Source: Bimuria novae-zelandiae CBS 107.79 | Lineage: Eukaryota > Ascomycota > Dothideomycetes > Pleosporales > Didymosphaeriaceae | Length of the DNA: 64,000 nucleotides | NCBI GenBank assembly: GCA_010015655.1 | Contig: ML976659.1 | Location: 1,458,659 to 1,522,658 of the forward strand | Direction of reading: 5' to 3' | Shown: positions 33,233 through 44,085 of the stretch, in pieces | Layout: each line of letters opens with the position of its first letter | Position numbering within the stretch: the stretch's first letter is position 1 | The notes under the pieces: model-generated | What the model was told of the DNA's origin: nothing | What the model saw: the letters and a program-made list of their open reading frames with translations, nothing else | Database searches by the model: none | Translations under genes and position numbers: made by a program

Positions 33233-34239
33233 TAAGTTAGAGGTCTGGCGACGAAGCGCAATTGAAATACGAGTTGAGGCCATTTTGTTATTTCCACGTA
33301 CGTATAATATTGCTCTTACTGGTGCCATGGCCTGAGTCGCGATCCTCCTCTAATACAAAGCTAGGTTAGTGTTTAATCTAGGGTTTAATAATAGGCTTAA
33401 GAACCTGCTCAATGTACGCGCGTTAAGTTATTTTGCTATTATTATTTATATTAATATTATAAAAAATTAATAGCGATTTAAAGTAGAGGCTAATAGTAGC
33501 CTATACATAGAGTTTCTTTTTATCTTACTTATTAGGCTTAGTGCTCTCTTGTATATAGTTTGCGTAGTAACGTTGACCTGGTTTCCGTATTATTTAAAGC
33601 TGGCCCTAAGGACTAAAGCTAATATAGGCCTCGTTAGAGAAGCGTACGTGATTCTAGTCCTTCTATAGAGAGTAGCGCTTAAGCATAAGCTCTGCGTATT
33701 ACTTATAATTTAATACTATTACCTTATTAACCTAGCCCTTTTTATAAGTAATATATTTATAATAGTTAAGGGTTCTTATAGCTTTTATTATAAGGCGCTC
33801 ACACCTTGTTCTAATTCTGGTTAGGGCGGTAAGGTATCGTGGTGCTTTATAAATTAGTTAGTAGTATAAGTTAATGCAACACTTAGTGCGAGGCTAAATA
33901 ATTTAATCTTATAATAAATAAAATAACTATTAGTCTATATAGAGGAATATACTCGCATAAAAGATATATAAGTTAACTATAAAGAGCGTATAAAGGAAAC
34001 CCGTCTTATATATATATACTTTACTTACTTAGTTACTTAGTACTACTAATTAACTAAGTAGTTATGTAACTTTAAGGTTAGCTCCTTAGCGTGCTTATTA
34101 ACCTATTTTTAATTATATACTCTTATAAGCGCCTATCTTTTATTATTTTACTTTTAGTTTATAGTACTATCCCTCCCTTCCTAGTCTTTATCCGCGAAGA
34201 GTTATACCTACTAACTAAATAATTAGTACTTATTATTAT
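33233..34239. other. AT-rich repeat DNA, unidentified
   Basis: To about 33,370 the sequence is of moderate GC; then heavily TA-rich with stops in all frames. It should contain the left (3') LTR of Gypsy A, but no partner LTR is in the window to define it. Confidence 0.4.
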
Positions 34240-34721
34240 TATAAACTTATCTTTGCTATTAAGACGTATAAGAGTATTATAGTATTAAAGTATTCTAATT
34301 ATAAGACCTACTCGCGGGTCTATAAGGTATTAGTTTATTTAAGGAAGTATAGTAAGTGCCTAAAAAGGGGCGCAAAGTGCAACGTAGCTATTACTTATAA
34401 TAAATTTTTTTATTTAATTACTAAAAAGTAAAGATTAGATGCGTAAATCCTAAAGGCGTAAAAAAAAGTAGAATATAGTACTTAATGCTATATGCGTAGC
34501 ACGCGCGAAAAAGAAGTATTTAGCTAAATAGTTAGTATTAAACGCGAAGCGTGATAAAGAAGTAATTATTATTAAAAGTACTACTTTAGAGAAATTAAAG
34601 GGGGACTTATCTTAGCCCTCCTAGCTAAATAGCCTAGCTAAGTTTACCCTAACTATTTAGTTAGCTATAGAGGAGTTCCCTTCTAACTCTTAAGATAACC
34701 TACTATTTTTAACGTTCTAAA
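34240..34721 (+). pseudogene. Antisense Zn2Cys6-like ORF relic of Gypsy A
   Basis: On the strand opposite to Gypsy A, 34291-34380 encodes a cluster with spacing x2-x6-x8-x2-x6 between six positions; the last two are Cys (TGC) and the first four are Tyr (TAT/TAT/TAT/TAT), as produced from TGT by G-to-A change. Downstream a charged helical stretch follows after a frame change (ARAKKKYLAK, NAKRDKEVIIIKSTTLEKLK). The position, between the pol end and the expected 3' LTR, and the antisense orientation equal those of the intact ORF in element F. Several TAG/TAA codons interrupt it. Its 3' end is cut by solo LTR H. Confidence 0.6.
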
Positions 34722-34936
34722 TGTAATAGGCTAGATGCCTTGTTGTACTGTTCCTCGGTGAAACCCTCGGTGAAACTCTCAGTGCTCCTTTAGACTGAGT
34801 GGGGCCTTGGAAATCTCTCGAATCTTCTTGACAATAACAGCGCACATATAAGTTTGGCCTTACTTGTAGATAGTTTGCTCCTCATCGAATACAATCCTGT
34901 TACCAGGCATCGGCAACCTTTGCGCAGCCCCTTACA
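34722..34936. mobile_element. Solo LTR H
   Basis: 215 bp beginning TGTAATAGGC and ending CCCCTTACA (TGTAA/TTACA inverted ends), flanked by identical CTAAA at 34717-34721 and 34937-34941. It stands out as a GC-richer, un-RIPped island inside Gypsy A. Orientation and family not determined. Confidence 0.85.
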
Positions 34937-34941
34937 CTAAA

Positions 34942-36229
34942 TCCTTTTAGGGCGCGGAGCGTTAAGGTGTTCTTTATAAAACTTTTTTAAAATCTCTTTA
35001 TAGTTAATAAGATTCCTTACTAGTTCTTATATATTATAGCTTTCTAGCTATCCTTTTATTTTACTAGGTACTTATGCTAACGTCTAAATTTCTATAAATT
35101 CTAAATTACTTTAATTTTATATTCTTTATCCTTAAGTTCTAAGTGCGATTCTAATTTAGCGTCTAGTAGTACTAGTTCTAATAATAATTTATAGAAGACT
35201 AGGTGTATGCGCGTATCTATAAGTAATTATAGTTTAAAATTAACTAGGCCCTTAACTTCTTAAATTTTAAATAGTCTTTTTTAAAGATTATTTAGTTTTT
35301 TACTTAGCCGTGTTATCTTTAAGTTTTTTTAAAAGAGGAGAACTCTATTCCTCTCCTTAAAAGTTAGTTCCTTAATTTTTATTTATTTACTTATATTACT
35401 ATTTACTTATTACGTCGCGTAATATTTTTATAGCATTTTATATAATTTTTATATAAGCTTTACTTTATTAGCTACGTCCTTTGCAACGCTTTTGATGTCT
35501 AATAGGTCTTAGTAAGTCATTAGCTTACACTCGTGATTGGCGTAGTATAGCAAGTACCCTATAGTCGCTGATCTTGTGCTGTTATATGCTAGCTAGGTTA
35601 TTAGTAATAGCTTAACCTAATTATCTTAAAGCTTATTTATATATATCTAGAGATACTATTCTAACGTCTAGTTTATTTACTTAGTTTAGCTATTTATCTT
35701 AGGGTGGAAGCTCGTCGTAAGCTTATATTTAATCCTTAATTTAGCTATAAACGTGGTCTAATACGATAATATAAATATCTTAGCCCTGTCTATAATAAGC
35801 TTGTCTAATTGTTTAACCTATAATATTAGTTCTTATTTTACTACGTAGGCTAATTCTTTCGCTAATATAGCTTCTTTAATTAGTATAAACCTTAAGTCCT
35901 TAGTAAGTTAGCAAATTATAACTAAAATTAAATTATAGAAATCCTTATTTCCTAGTGCTAATAATGCTAGTAGCTTTATAATAAAGTCTATAATTACACT
36001 AGACCATAGTCTAAGGGGCGATTGTAATAACTATAAAAGACTATAGGGCTTATATCTCTTAGGCTTATTTTTATAACAAGCTAAATAATTACCTAGACCC
36101 TTTTATACTACCTAGCGTAGCCTAGGGATAGTATATTTATTTATAATTTAACGCGTTATTTTAGCTATCCTTAGGTATCCCTAGTCCTTATTTTTATATA
36201 ACTTCTTAATTAGTAGTAGAGCTACTTAC
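34942..36229 (-). pseudogene. Gypsy A integrase and chromodomain, RIP-degraded
   Basis: Read on the minus strand from 36,229: a degenerate HHCC region, LRPWSSVIIDFI, then VKQLDKLIIDRAKIF and KLRIKYKLTTSFHP (integrase catalytic core), INQTLE, and at about 35,110-34,990 KDKEYKIKVI followed by HKYLVKWKD-like residues, a chromodomain. Many TAA/TAG stops. The element belongs to the chromovirus clade of Ty3/Gypsy. The 5' part of the domain is interrupted by element F at 36,230. Confidence 0.8.
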
Positions 36230-36687
36230 TGTTAGGATCTGAACATGTATGGGACGCGGAGGACCAACGGGCCCTTAGCGGGGGTGACACTTGGTGGGGT
36301 TGCGCAACCGAGATCACGTGATGTACCATCCAGCCAAGACATACCATCCAGCCAAGATCATGGACGGTATACCATCCATGGATGACACGACCATCCACCA
36401 GAAAGATAGGATGGCAGAAAGATAGGTGGACGGTAACCAATAAACCTCTTGTATATAAACCGACACGAATACCCTTATGGCATTCGTGTTCAATCTTGTT
36501 TATCAATCTATCGTTTAGATCTGAGTAAGCAACCTTATTAATTTAATTATGCTATACACACCTTTGATACTAACGCCCCAGTAACAAGCGCAAGCTATTA
36601 CTACAACCTCTCCCGTCCTACTAAGCATTCCTGCCCGAGAACTAACCTTACCCCTATAGGGATTAGCTATCCTTCTAGGACTTAACA
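36230..36687 (+). repeat. 5' LTR of Gypsy F
   Basis: Begins TGTTAGGATCTGAACATG and ends GGACTTAACA; 458 bp, the same length as the solo copy at 56246-56703, which fixes both ends. Contains repeated CCATCCA-type motifs around 36,330-36,400. Confidence 0.9.
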
Positions 36688-36761
36688 TTTTAAACACCCT
36701 TAACATAAATACTAACAGGACCCCTAACTCTTCTATAGCTTTGGACAACTATGTCACCCCT

Positions 36762-39700
36762 ATGGGGGATGGCAAGAACAAGGCGCACAAACCCGACTTG
36801 TATAATAGCAATTATACCCTCCTCGATATCTGGCTTTTACAGCTAGACCTCTACTTCTTCGACTAGAACCAAGACCTTAAAGACAAGAAGAAGGTTATCT
36901 TTGCAGCAACTTACATGCAAGAAAGCGCTAAAGAATAGATCTATCCCTACTTAGTTAAGTACCTAGACATAGATCACGATAACGAGGATAAAGACTACAT
37001 TAACCGTAATAAAGATGCTATTAACATTATTAAGGACTACGCCAACTTCAAGAAATGCCTCTAACAAATATTTAGAATCGCCAATAAAACCGCTATCGCT
37101 AAGCAGGCGATCCAGACAATCTAATAGCAACGATCCGTAGCTAAGTATATAGCTAAATTCCGCAAGTACGCCGTGCAACTTGACTAGGAGGATAAATCTC
37201 TTAAGACAATATATAAATAAGGCCTTAAACGCAATATGCGCGAAGAACTCCTGCGCAGTAGTGTAAAAATAGAGACCTTAGAAGAACTATACAAAGAGAC
37301 CATCCGCATTAATAGGGAATGGTTCGCATTGCAGGAAGAGCTACGCAAGAACCTGAGGAACGTTAGCTTTAGACGACAGGCACCTGTAGTCTACAGAGCG
37401 CCGCCGAAAACACCTCGACGCCAGCAACGCAACTACTACGGACCCCAACCTATAGAAGATGTCCAGTTTAACAACCTAAAAAAGGGAACAGGAAAGGCTA
37501 CAGGCTTCTAAAAGCCTAACCAACGTATCTTAGATAGAACCCGACGACAAGAGACTAAAACGCGTAAATATTTTACATGTGGCAAACTAGGCCACATCGC
37601 CAGGAACTGCAGATCTAAGAATAAGGTTATTAAATAGTTAAACGTACTTATCGTTGATAACACAAAAGTAACTAACGAAGAATAGCAGGTAATACCCTCT
37701 ATTAAGTAATCTAACATCCTAGACAAGGACTTAGAGTAATCAGACTTGCCTAACTCGCGATTCTACGAGGATGCATACGAAGGTTTGGATAAGGAAGAGA
37801 TAGAGCTAATGCCTTAATCTCCTACACCTCACCCTAGCTAGAACAAACCTGTTACTAATAAGACGACGAATGTTTTCGACTTCTTGGAAAAATACCAACC
37901 TCGAGAAGGAGACTTCGGGTTTACGGCGGTAGAACGACAAGACTATGCAGAAGCATTTTTTCATGCTTACCAACCTGACCTGGTTAGTAAAGCAGCAAGA
38001 GAAATGGCAGATCACCGTTACGCCCATAAAGACCCTAAGAAGAAATACCCAAACGAAAGCCTAAACTACGAACCATAGTACGACCTGGACCACCGTAACC
38101 CTACGCATAAGACTATACGATGGACCCTCTGCGGAGAAGATTAGTATACTATTTATTACCAAGCTAAGGAATACAGCTACTTTCCCCGAACGTACTAATA
38201 ATGCAGATGGGAGTGGTTTAACTACTCTATTACCTATTATAACGTTTACCTCTAGGATAAACGTGAAAAGCGATACTTTCTACACCTTAACTAAGCGCTA
38301 AACTAAGTAATATTGCTACTAGTTAATGGAAAATGCGCATCCGACAAATGGCAAACATGCTTACACCCTAATTATAAGGAACACAAAGAGAAAAAGGGAA
38401 AGCATGGGTTCAATTGCATACTAAAAGGGACTACGACCCTTAGGATTAAAATGGTAACGAAGGAAGAAGACGGTGAAGCTCTCCTAGAAAAGGGCCAGCA
38501 GTAGCCTCAGGAGAAGAAGAAGGAAGAACACCTTAATCCCGCAAAGCCACCTACAGAAAAGATGTCTTTTTTAGACCTAGGCTTAGGAGGGAAAACGCCT
38601 TCAAAGAACTAAATACTATAAACGATCAGGCATTAATCAAGCTACCAGTATAGCTTAAAGAAACATGAATAAAAGCCATACTGGACTCAGGAGCACAGGA
38701 AAGCTATGTGTTAAGAAAAGCACTTAATAGAGCAGGACTCTATAAACGCAAGAAGGCCATACCCTATGCTATCTATATCGCGAATAGACAACTAATGCCC
38801 GGCAAAGCAATGATCGAATACGAGGTCGAAACTACCCTCACGATCTATAGACACCAGGAATCAATTACCCTCGACATTATTAAGGAAGCCAATCACGACG
38901 TGATTTTAAGACTACCCTAGTTAAGGAAGTACAATCCCACGATTAATTAGGAGAGAAAAAGGCTATCCTTTAAGCGCTGCAACTATGCATTGCAAGTAAA
39001 GCCTACGCATTAACAAAGCTTAATAGTAGATAAGAGAGCTATTAACACTATAGTCTCGCGACGGACAGTCGAAAAACGGAAGAAACCCTTGGCAGACGCT
39101 GGCAGGAACCACCAGGTCACAGAGCGCAAGAAGATGGATGAAAGCACAAACCATGAAATTCCGGAATGCTATCGAGCATGGAATCATATGTTCACCGAAA
39201 GAGAAGGAAAAGCAAACCTTCCAGAACATCAGCCCTGGGATCTAGCGATAGACCTAGTAGAAGGAAAAACGCCACCCTTTAGACTACTATATAGCAAGAC
39301 TAGAAAAGAACTCCAGCAAGAAAAGGAATTCATCGAGACAAATCTCGCGAAAGGATACATACGACCATCAAAGTCACTAGTAGCTAGCCCTTTTATGTTT
39401 GTTATAAAGAAAGACGGCACACCACGACCATGTGTTAACTATCGGAAAATTAACAACATGACGATTAAAAATTAATACCCACTACTAAACATCTTAGAAT
39501 TAAGAGACTAACTCTTAAAAGCTAAACGCTTTACACTAATAGACTTACGAGATAGCTACCACCTTATATAAATTAAGGAAGGTAACAAGTGGAAGACAGC
39601 GTTTAGGTCACGCTACGGACTATTTAAATATATAGTTATGCCTTTTAGACTTACCAACGCACCGGCAAACTTCTAAGCACTAGTTAACTACGTACTCTAT

Positions 39701-42110
39701 AACTATCTAGACATATTTGTTATCGCATACATGGATAATATACTTGTTTACTCTAAGAACGATTCAGATCATGTTCCGCATGTACAAATAGTGTTAACTA
39801 CATTAGATAAGGCACACCTTAGAATTAAGCCAAAGAAATGCAAGTAGCACGTAATATAACTTAAATTCCTAGGACACGTTATCAGCATAGAAGGAATTAA
39901 AGTCGCACCTAACAAGATTAAATACATTAAGAACTAGCTAATACTAAAAATAGCAAAGAACATCTAAGAATTCTTAGGATTCTGTAGATTTAATTAATAA
40001 TTTATTAAGGATTACGCAAAGATCACGATACTACTTATAAACCTTATAAAAAAAGACGCACTATTCGCATAGACTATAGAGTGTAGAATATCGTTCTAAC
40101 TCTTAAAAACCGCATGCATTATGCCACCAGTACTTATTCACTTTAGGGATGGAAAACCACTACGAATCGAAACAGACGCAAGTGACCTCGCGATAGGCGC
40201 CTGCGCGAAGCAAGAGAAGAATGGCAAATGGCACCCTATTGCATACTACTCATGCAAATTCACCGACACGAAAGCACGATATGACGTACACGACAAAGAA
40301 CTATACGCAATTGTTAAAACGTTAAAACACTAAAGAATCTACGCTCTTAGCTACTCTACACTCGAGATCTTTACGGATTATAAGAACCTTACACGCTTCA
40401 CGACCACGAAAGAACTTACGCTAAGATAGGCAAGATGGTTGGAGACGCTTAGATAATACAAATTTAAGATCGTATACACACCTGGCAAAGAAAACGGACG
40501 AGCAGACGCACTTAGCTAACGACACGACCTTATAGGAGACAAAGTAAAAACCTACTCCGCGATACTAAAACAAAAACCTAATAGTTCTTTAGAACCTACA
40601 GCAGAACTTAATCAACTCCTTATACTCACACGAGAAGTACCCAAGGAACAACAAACAGAGGTTATATAATAATACCACGACGACCCTGTATACGGACACC
40701 CTGGAATCAAAAAGACAGTAGAACTGATTCAGAGGAACTACAGCTTTAAAGGAATTAAGGAAGTAGTAGCAACCTATATACGCAAATATGCAGAATGCCA
40801 ACGCAATAAACACGCAACACATCTTAAGTACGGAGAAATACAAGCCATCTAGATACCTATAGCACCTTGGGAAGACATCGCAATGGACTTTGTCACAGGA
40901 TTGCCAAAGTCGAAAGATCTTATAAACGGAGTAAGTTACGACGTAATACTAGTAATCGTATGCAGATTTACTAAATACGTGGAATTACTATCGTGCAAAA
41001 AGGTAATAATAGTAACGGAACTAGCGTTCCTTATCCTAGATTGACTTATACGACATCATGGCATCCCTAAGATAATTATTAGCGACAGAGACAAACTCTT
41101 CACTTCAAACTACTGGACAACACTCACGGCACTTATTAGAACAAAACGAAAACTATTAATAGCCTACCACCCACAGACGGATGGACAAACAGAACGTACA
41201 AATCAAATAATGGAAACGTACCTACGCATCTACTGCAACAACTAGAAGAATAACTAGATTTCCCTATTACTAATGGCATAATTAGCATATAACAACAAGA
41301 TATTAGCAGCAACTGGATATACACCGTTTTATGCGAACCACGGAAGACATCTATATCTCTTTAATCAGACATTTCCTACTACTATTAGAACGGAAGAAGC
41401 CATTAACACGGCTACAAAAATAAAAGAAATACATCAATAACTCTAAGAGAACCTCGAGAAAGCTCAACAGCAAAGCATTTCCTATACAAACCAAAAAAGA
41501 AAAACGGCACCTTAGCTAAAGAAGGGGGATAAAGCATATCTGCTTACAAAAAATCTTCGAACCCAAAAGAAAAAGCACAAGAAACTGGATCATGTTAAGG
41601 TCAGACCATTTTTCATTTCCGAACAAGTATCACCGGTCAACTACCGATTGGAATTACCACCAGACGCCAAAATACACCTAGTATTCCACATAGACCGATT
41701 GGAACTAGCAGATTCTAAAACACTAGTCGAAACCACCTTCTATCACTAACTAGAGGAGGAAACCGAATTCGAAGTCGAGAAGATACTATAACACATAGAT
41801 TAGCTATAAACCTACTTAATTAAGTAGAAAGGATATCCACACTTAGAAGACACATAGGAACTAGAAGCAAACCTTAACAACTATTGCCAAATATTAGCAC
41901 AATACTATCGTCAGACCACGAGAAGGAACCCGGAACGATCGAAGGAGAACTAGATAGGAACTCGTTAAGAAGAAGATCCATTAGTAGATCAGGAAGGAGA
42001 TTATTAGCCTGTAACCAGCCCGGATCAGCGAGGAAATCGTCTTAGAACGGAGCGTCCGCACTCGAGCTCTCCGTCTCTTGCACCTTATCCTAGGCATCTA
42101 GTAATTTCCT
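36762..42110 (+). pseudogene. Gypsy F Gag-Pol polyprotein, RIP-mutated
   Basis: From ATG 36762: a Gag-like domain with MREELLRSS...LEELYKETIRINREW, a zinc knuckle near 37,566-37,610 (YFTCGKLGHIARNC, first Cys changed to Tyr), an aspartic protease region near 38.7 kb (DSGAQ), reverse transcriptase (SPFMFVIKKDGTPRPCVNYR near 39.4 kb; active-site YxDD reads YMDN at 39728-39739), RNase H (TDASDLAIGA, near 40.17 kb), integrase (HPGIKKTVELIQRNY near 40.7 kb; YHPQTDGQTERTNQ near 41.17 kb) and a chromodomain near 41.77-41.89 kb (EFEVEKIL...KGYPHLEDT). Frequent TAG/TAA replace Gln and Trp codons, the RIP pattern. Not functional. Confidence 0.85.
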
Positions 42111-42113
42111 ATC

Positions 42114-42470
42114 CTAACGCGCGAATAGCCTCTTACGACTCTTAATCTCTAATAACTTACGCTTATGCCGAGCAAGTTCTTCCTTAGCGCGAGCTAACTC
42201 TAGCCGCTTTTCACGCTCTTTATCCTCTACCTTCTCCCACTCCTCTTTAGGAACAAACAGCTCACACTCGCTCCTTGCAGCGATACAACCAGCACAACGA
42301 CCAGACGCAGTATCCACAAAACAACAAATGTTCAGCTTTTCGCAGCGGGTGCAGCGGAAAGGCATCTCCTTACTACTCCCTTCAACACGACAAATGCGAT
42401 CACGCCGCTCTTGGGTCGAAGTCTTTTTACAAGGCGCGCGCGCTTTGCGGGGCTTGGGATCCTTAGGCAT
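42114..42470 (-). CDS. Antisense Zn2Cys6-like ORF in Gypsy F, intact
   Basis: 118 residues from ATG 42470 to TAG 42114-42116, on the strand opposite to gag-pol and tail-to-tail with the pol end. After a basic head (MPKDPKPRKARAPCKKTS) comes C40-x2-C43-x6-C50-x8-C59-x2-C62-x6-C69, which fits the spacing of fungal Zn(II)2Cys6 binuclear clusters, but the Lys/Arg-rich first loop usual in those DNA-binding domains is only partly present. The remainder (about 75-118) is a highly charged Glu/Lys/Arg helix, likely a coiled coil. No stop, although the sense ORF has dozens. A TATA-like site lies about 50 bp upstream. Function unknown: candidate nucleic-acid-binding regulator of the element. It could also be a captured host fragment. 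Confidence 0.65.
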   Translation of the reverse strand: MPKDPKPRKARAPCKKTSTQERRDRICRVEGSSKEMPFRCTRCEKLNICCFVDTASGRCAGCIAARSECELFVPKEEWEKVEDKEREKRLELARAKEELARHKRKLLEIKSRKRLFAR

Positions 42471-42520
42471 GGTCAGGAAGGCACTAAGACCAGAACGCGA
42501 AAACAGCGACTCACGCGAGT

Positions 42521-42529
42521 ATTTATATG
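42521..42529 (-). promoter_or_regulatory. TATA-like box for antisense ORF
   Basis: Minus strand reads CATATAAAT about 50 bp before ATG 42470, a plausible distance for TATA plus a short leader. Not tested. Confidence 0.4.
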
Positions 42530-42601
42530 CGACGACCGTATCTACAGCCAGGGGGCGCGGAACGAGGATACCAAGGACGCTATCTAAAAGAGGGGAGGTA
42601 A

Positions 42602-42743
42602 TATTAGGATCTAAACATGTATGGGACGCGGAGGACCAACGGGCCCTCAGCGGGGGTGACACTTGGTGGGGTTGCGCAACCGAGGTCACGTGATGTACCA
42701 TCCAGCCAAGGCTGTACCAGCCATGGATGGCAGTACCAGCCAT
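42602..42743 (+). repeat. 3' LTR of Gypsy F, cut by gap
   Basis: Begins TATTAGGATCTAAACATG, i.e. the LTR start with two TpG-to-TpA changes. 142 bp are visible before the Ns. It differs from the 5' LTR near 42,700 where the CCATCCA/ACCAGCC motifs vary. Confidence 0.85.
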
Positions 42744-43618
42744 NNNNNNNNNNNNNNNNNNNNNNNNNNNNNNNNNNNNNNNNNNNNNNNNNNNNNNNNN
42801 NNNNNNNNNNNNNNNNNNNNNNNNNNNNNNNNNNNNNNNNNNNNNNNNNNNNNNNNNNNNNNNNNNNNNNNNNNNNNNNNNNNNNNNNNNNNNNNNNNNN
42901 NNNNNNNNNNNNNNNNNNNNNNNNNNNNNNNNNNNNNNNNNNNNNNNNNNNNNNNNNNNNNNNNNNNNNNNNNNNNNNNNNNNNNNNNNNNNNNNNNNNN
43001 NNNNNNNNNNNNNNNNNNNNNNNNNNNNNNNNNNNNNNNNNNNNNNNNNNNNNNNNNNNNNNNNNNNNNNNNNNNNNNNNNNNNNNNNNNNNNNNNNNNN
43101 NNNNNNNNNNNNNNNNNNNNNNNNNNNNNNNNNNNNNNNNNNNNNNNNNNNNNNNNNNNNNNNNNNNNNNNNNNNNNNNNNNNNNNNNNNNNNNNNNNNN
43201 NNNNNNNNNNNNNNNNNNNNNNNNNNNNNNNNNNNNNNNNNNNNNNNNNNNNNNNNNNNNNNNNNNNNNNNNNNNNNNNNNNNNNNNNNNNNNNNNNNNN
43301 NNNNNNNNNNNNNNNNNNNNNNNNNNNNNNNNNNNNNNNNNNNNNNNNNNNNNNNNNNNNNNNNNNNNNNNNNNNNNNNNNNNNNNNNNNNNNNNNNNNN
43401 NNNNNNNNNNNNNNNNNNNNNNNNNNNNNNNNNNNNNNNNNNNNNNNNNNNNNNNNNNNNNNNNNNNNNNNNNNNNNNNNNNNNNNNNNNNNNNNNNNNN
43501 NNNNNNNNNNNNNNNNNNNNNNNNNNNNNNNNNNNNNNNNNNNNNNNNNNNNNNNNNNNNNNNNNNNNNNNNNNNNNNNNNNNNNNNNNNNNNNNNNNNN
43601 NNNNNNNNNNNNNNNNNN
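42744..43618. other. Assembly gap (875 N)
   Basis: Run of N. It hides the rest of the F 3' LTR, a piece of Gypsy A and the start of the Copia E 5' LTR. Open frames crossing it are artefacts. Confidence 0.99.
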
Positions 43619-43758
43619 ACACCACCTGGTACTCGCTCACATCCACGAGAACTGGAAGGAAGGTATATAGAACTATTACAGAACACACAGACAATACAGA
43701 CACTAGATACCAAAGACAGAGAGTTACTTGTTCATTCCTTGCTACCTGTGAACCGACA
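43619..43758 (+). repeat. 5' LTR of Copia E, right part
   Basis: Ends GTGAACCGACA; the left part is lost in the N gap. Confidence 0.85.
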
Positions 43759-44085
43759 CTGATCAGTGGTTACCCTCACAGTCGATGCTATAAGAGATAA
43801 CCACAGACAGCAAGGAGAACTAGAAGAGACACGACGAGGGGTATAGCGATACCCTAAACTGTGTGCTAACGAGATCCTAAGCGTTTACCTAGGTCTCTGC
43901 GTCTATTACGCCTTCGCTGGAAGCTCGCGCGTCGTAGCCTACCACTAAGTAACAAGGACTCTAAGCGTTTACCTAAGTCCCTGTCTATTACGCTCTACAG
44001 TACCCGCTACTAATAGTACTATTAATTAACCTGCGTCTTACTCTCTTAAAGAGACACCTTACGACCCCTAAATTGCTTTCCCACG

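Larger units (their letters stand above)
36230..42743 (+). mobile_element. Gypsy F: chromovirus, near full length
   Basis: Ty3/Gypsy element with a 458-bp 5' LTR, gag-pol, an antisense ORF, a purine tract (AAAAGAGGGGAGG, about 42,587-42,599) and the first 142 bp of the 3' LTR before the N gap. It sits inside the integrase region of Gypsy A; the left flanking pentamer is CTTAC (36225-36229), the right one is hidden in the gap. Gag-pol is less decayed than that of A. Confidence 0.85.

Noticed and set aside
34722..34936. GC-richer island first suspected to be a gene fragment or the LTR of Gypsy A
   Set aside because: TGTAA/TTACA ends and matching CTAAA duplications show a solo LTR insertion instead.
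36222..36506. Frames inside LTR copies (also 56340-56881 and 54696-54884)
   Set aside because: They coincide with LTRs of Gypsy F and Copia E and recur only because the LTR recurs.
42604..43800. Long frames spanning the N run (both strands)
   Set aside because: They consist mostly of undefined codons bridging the assembly gap and LTR sequence; not proteins.
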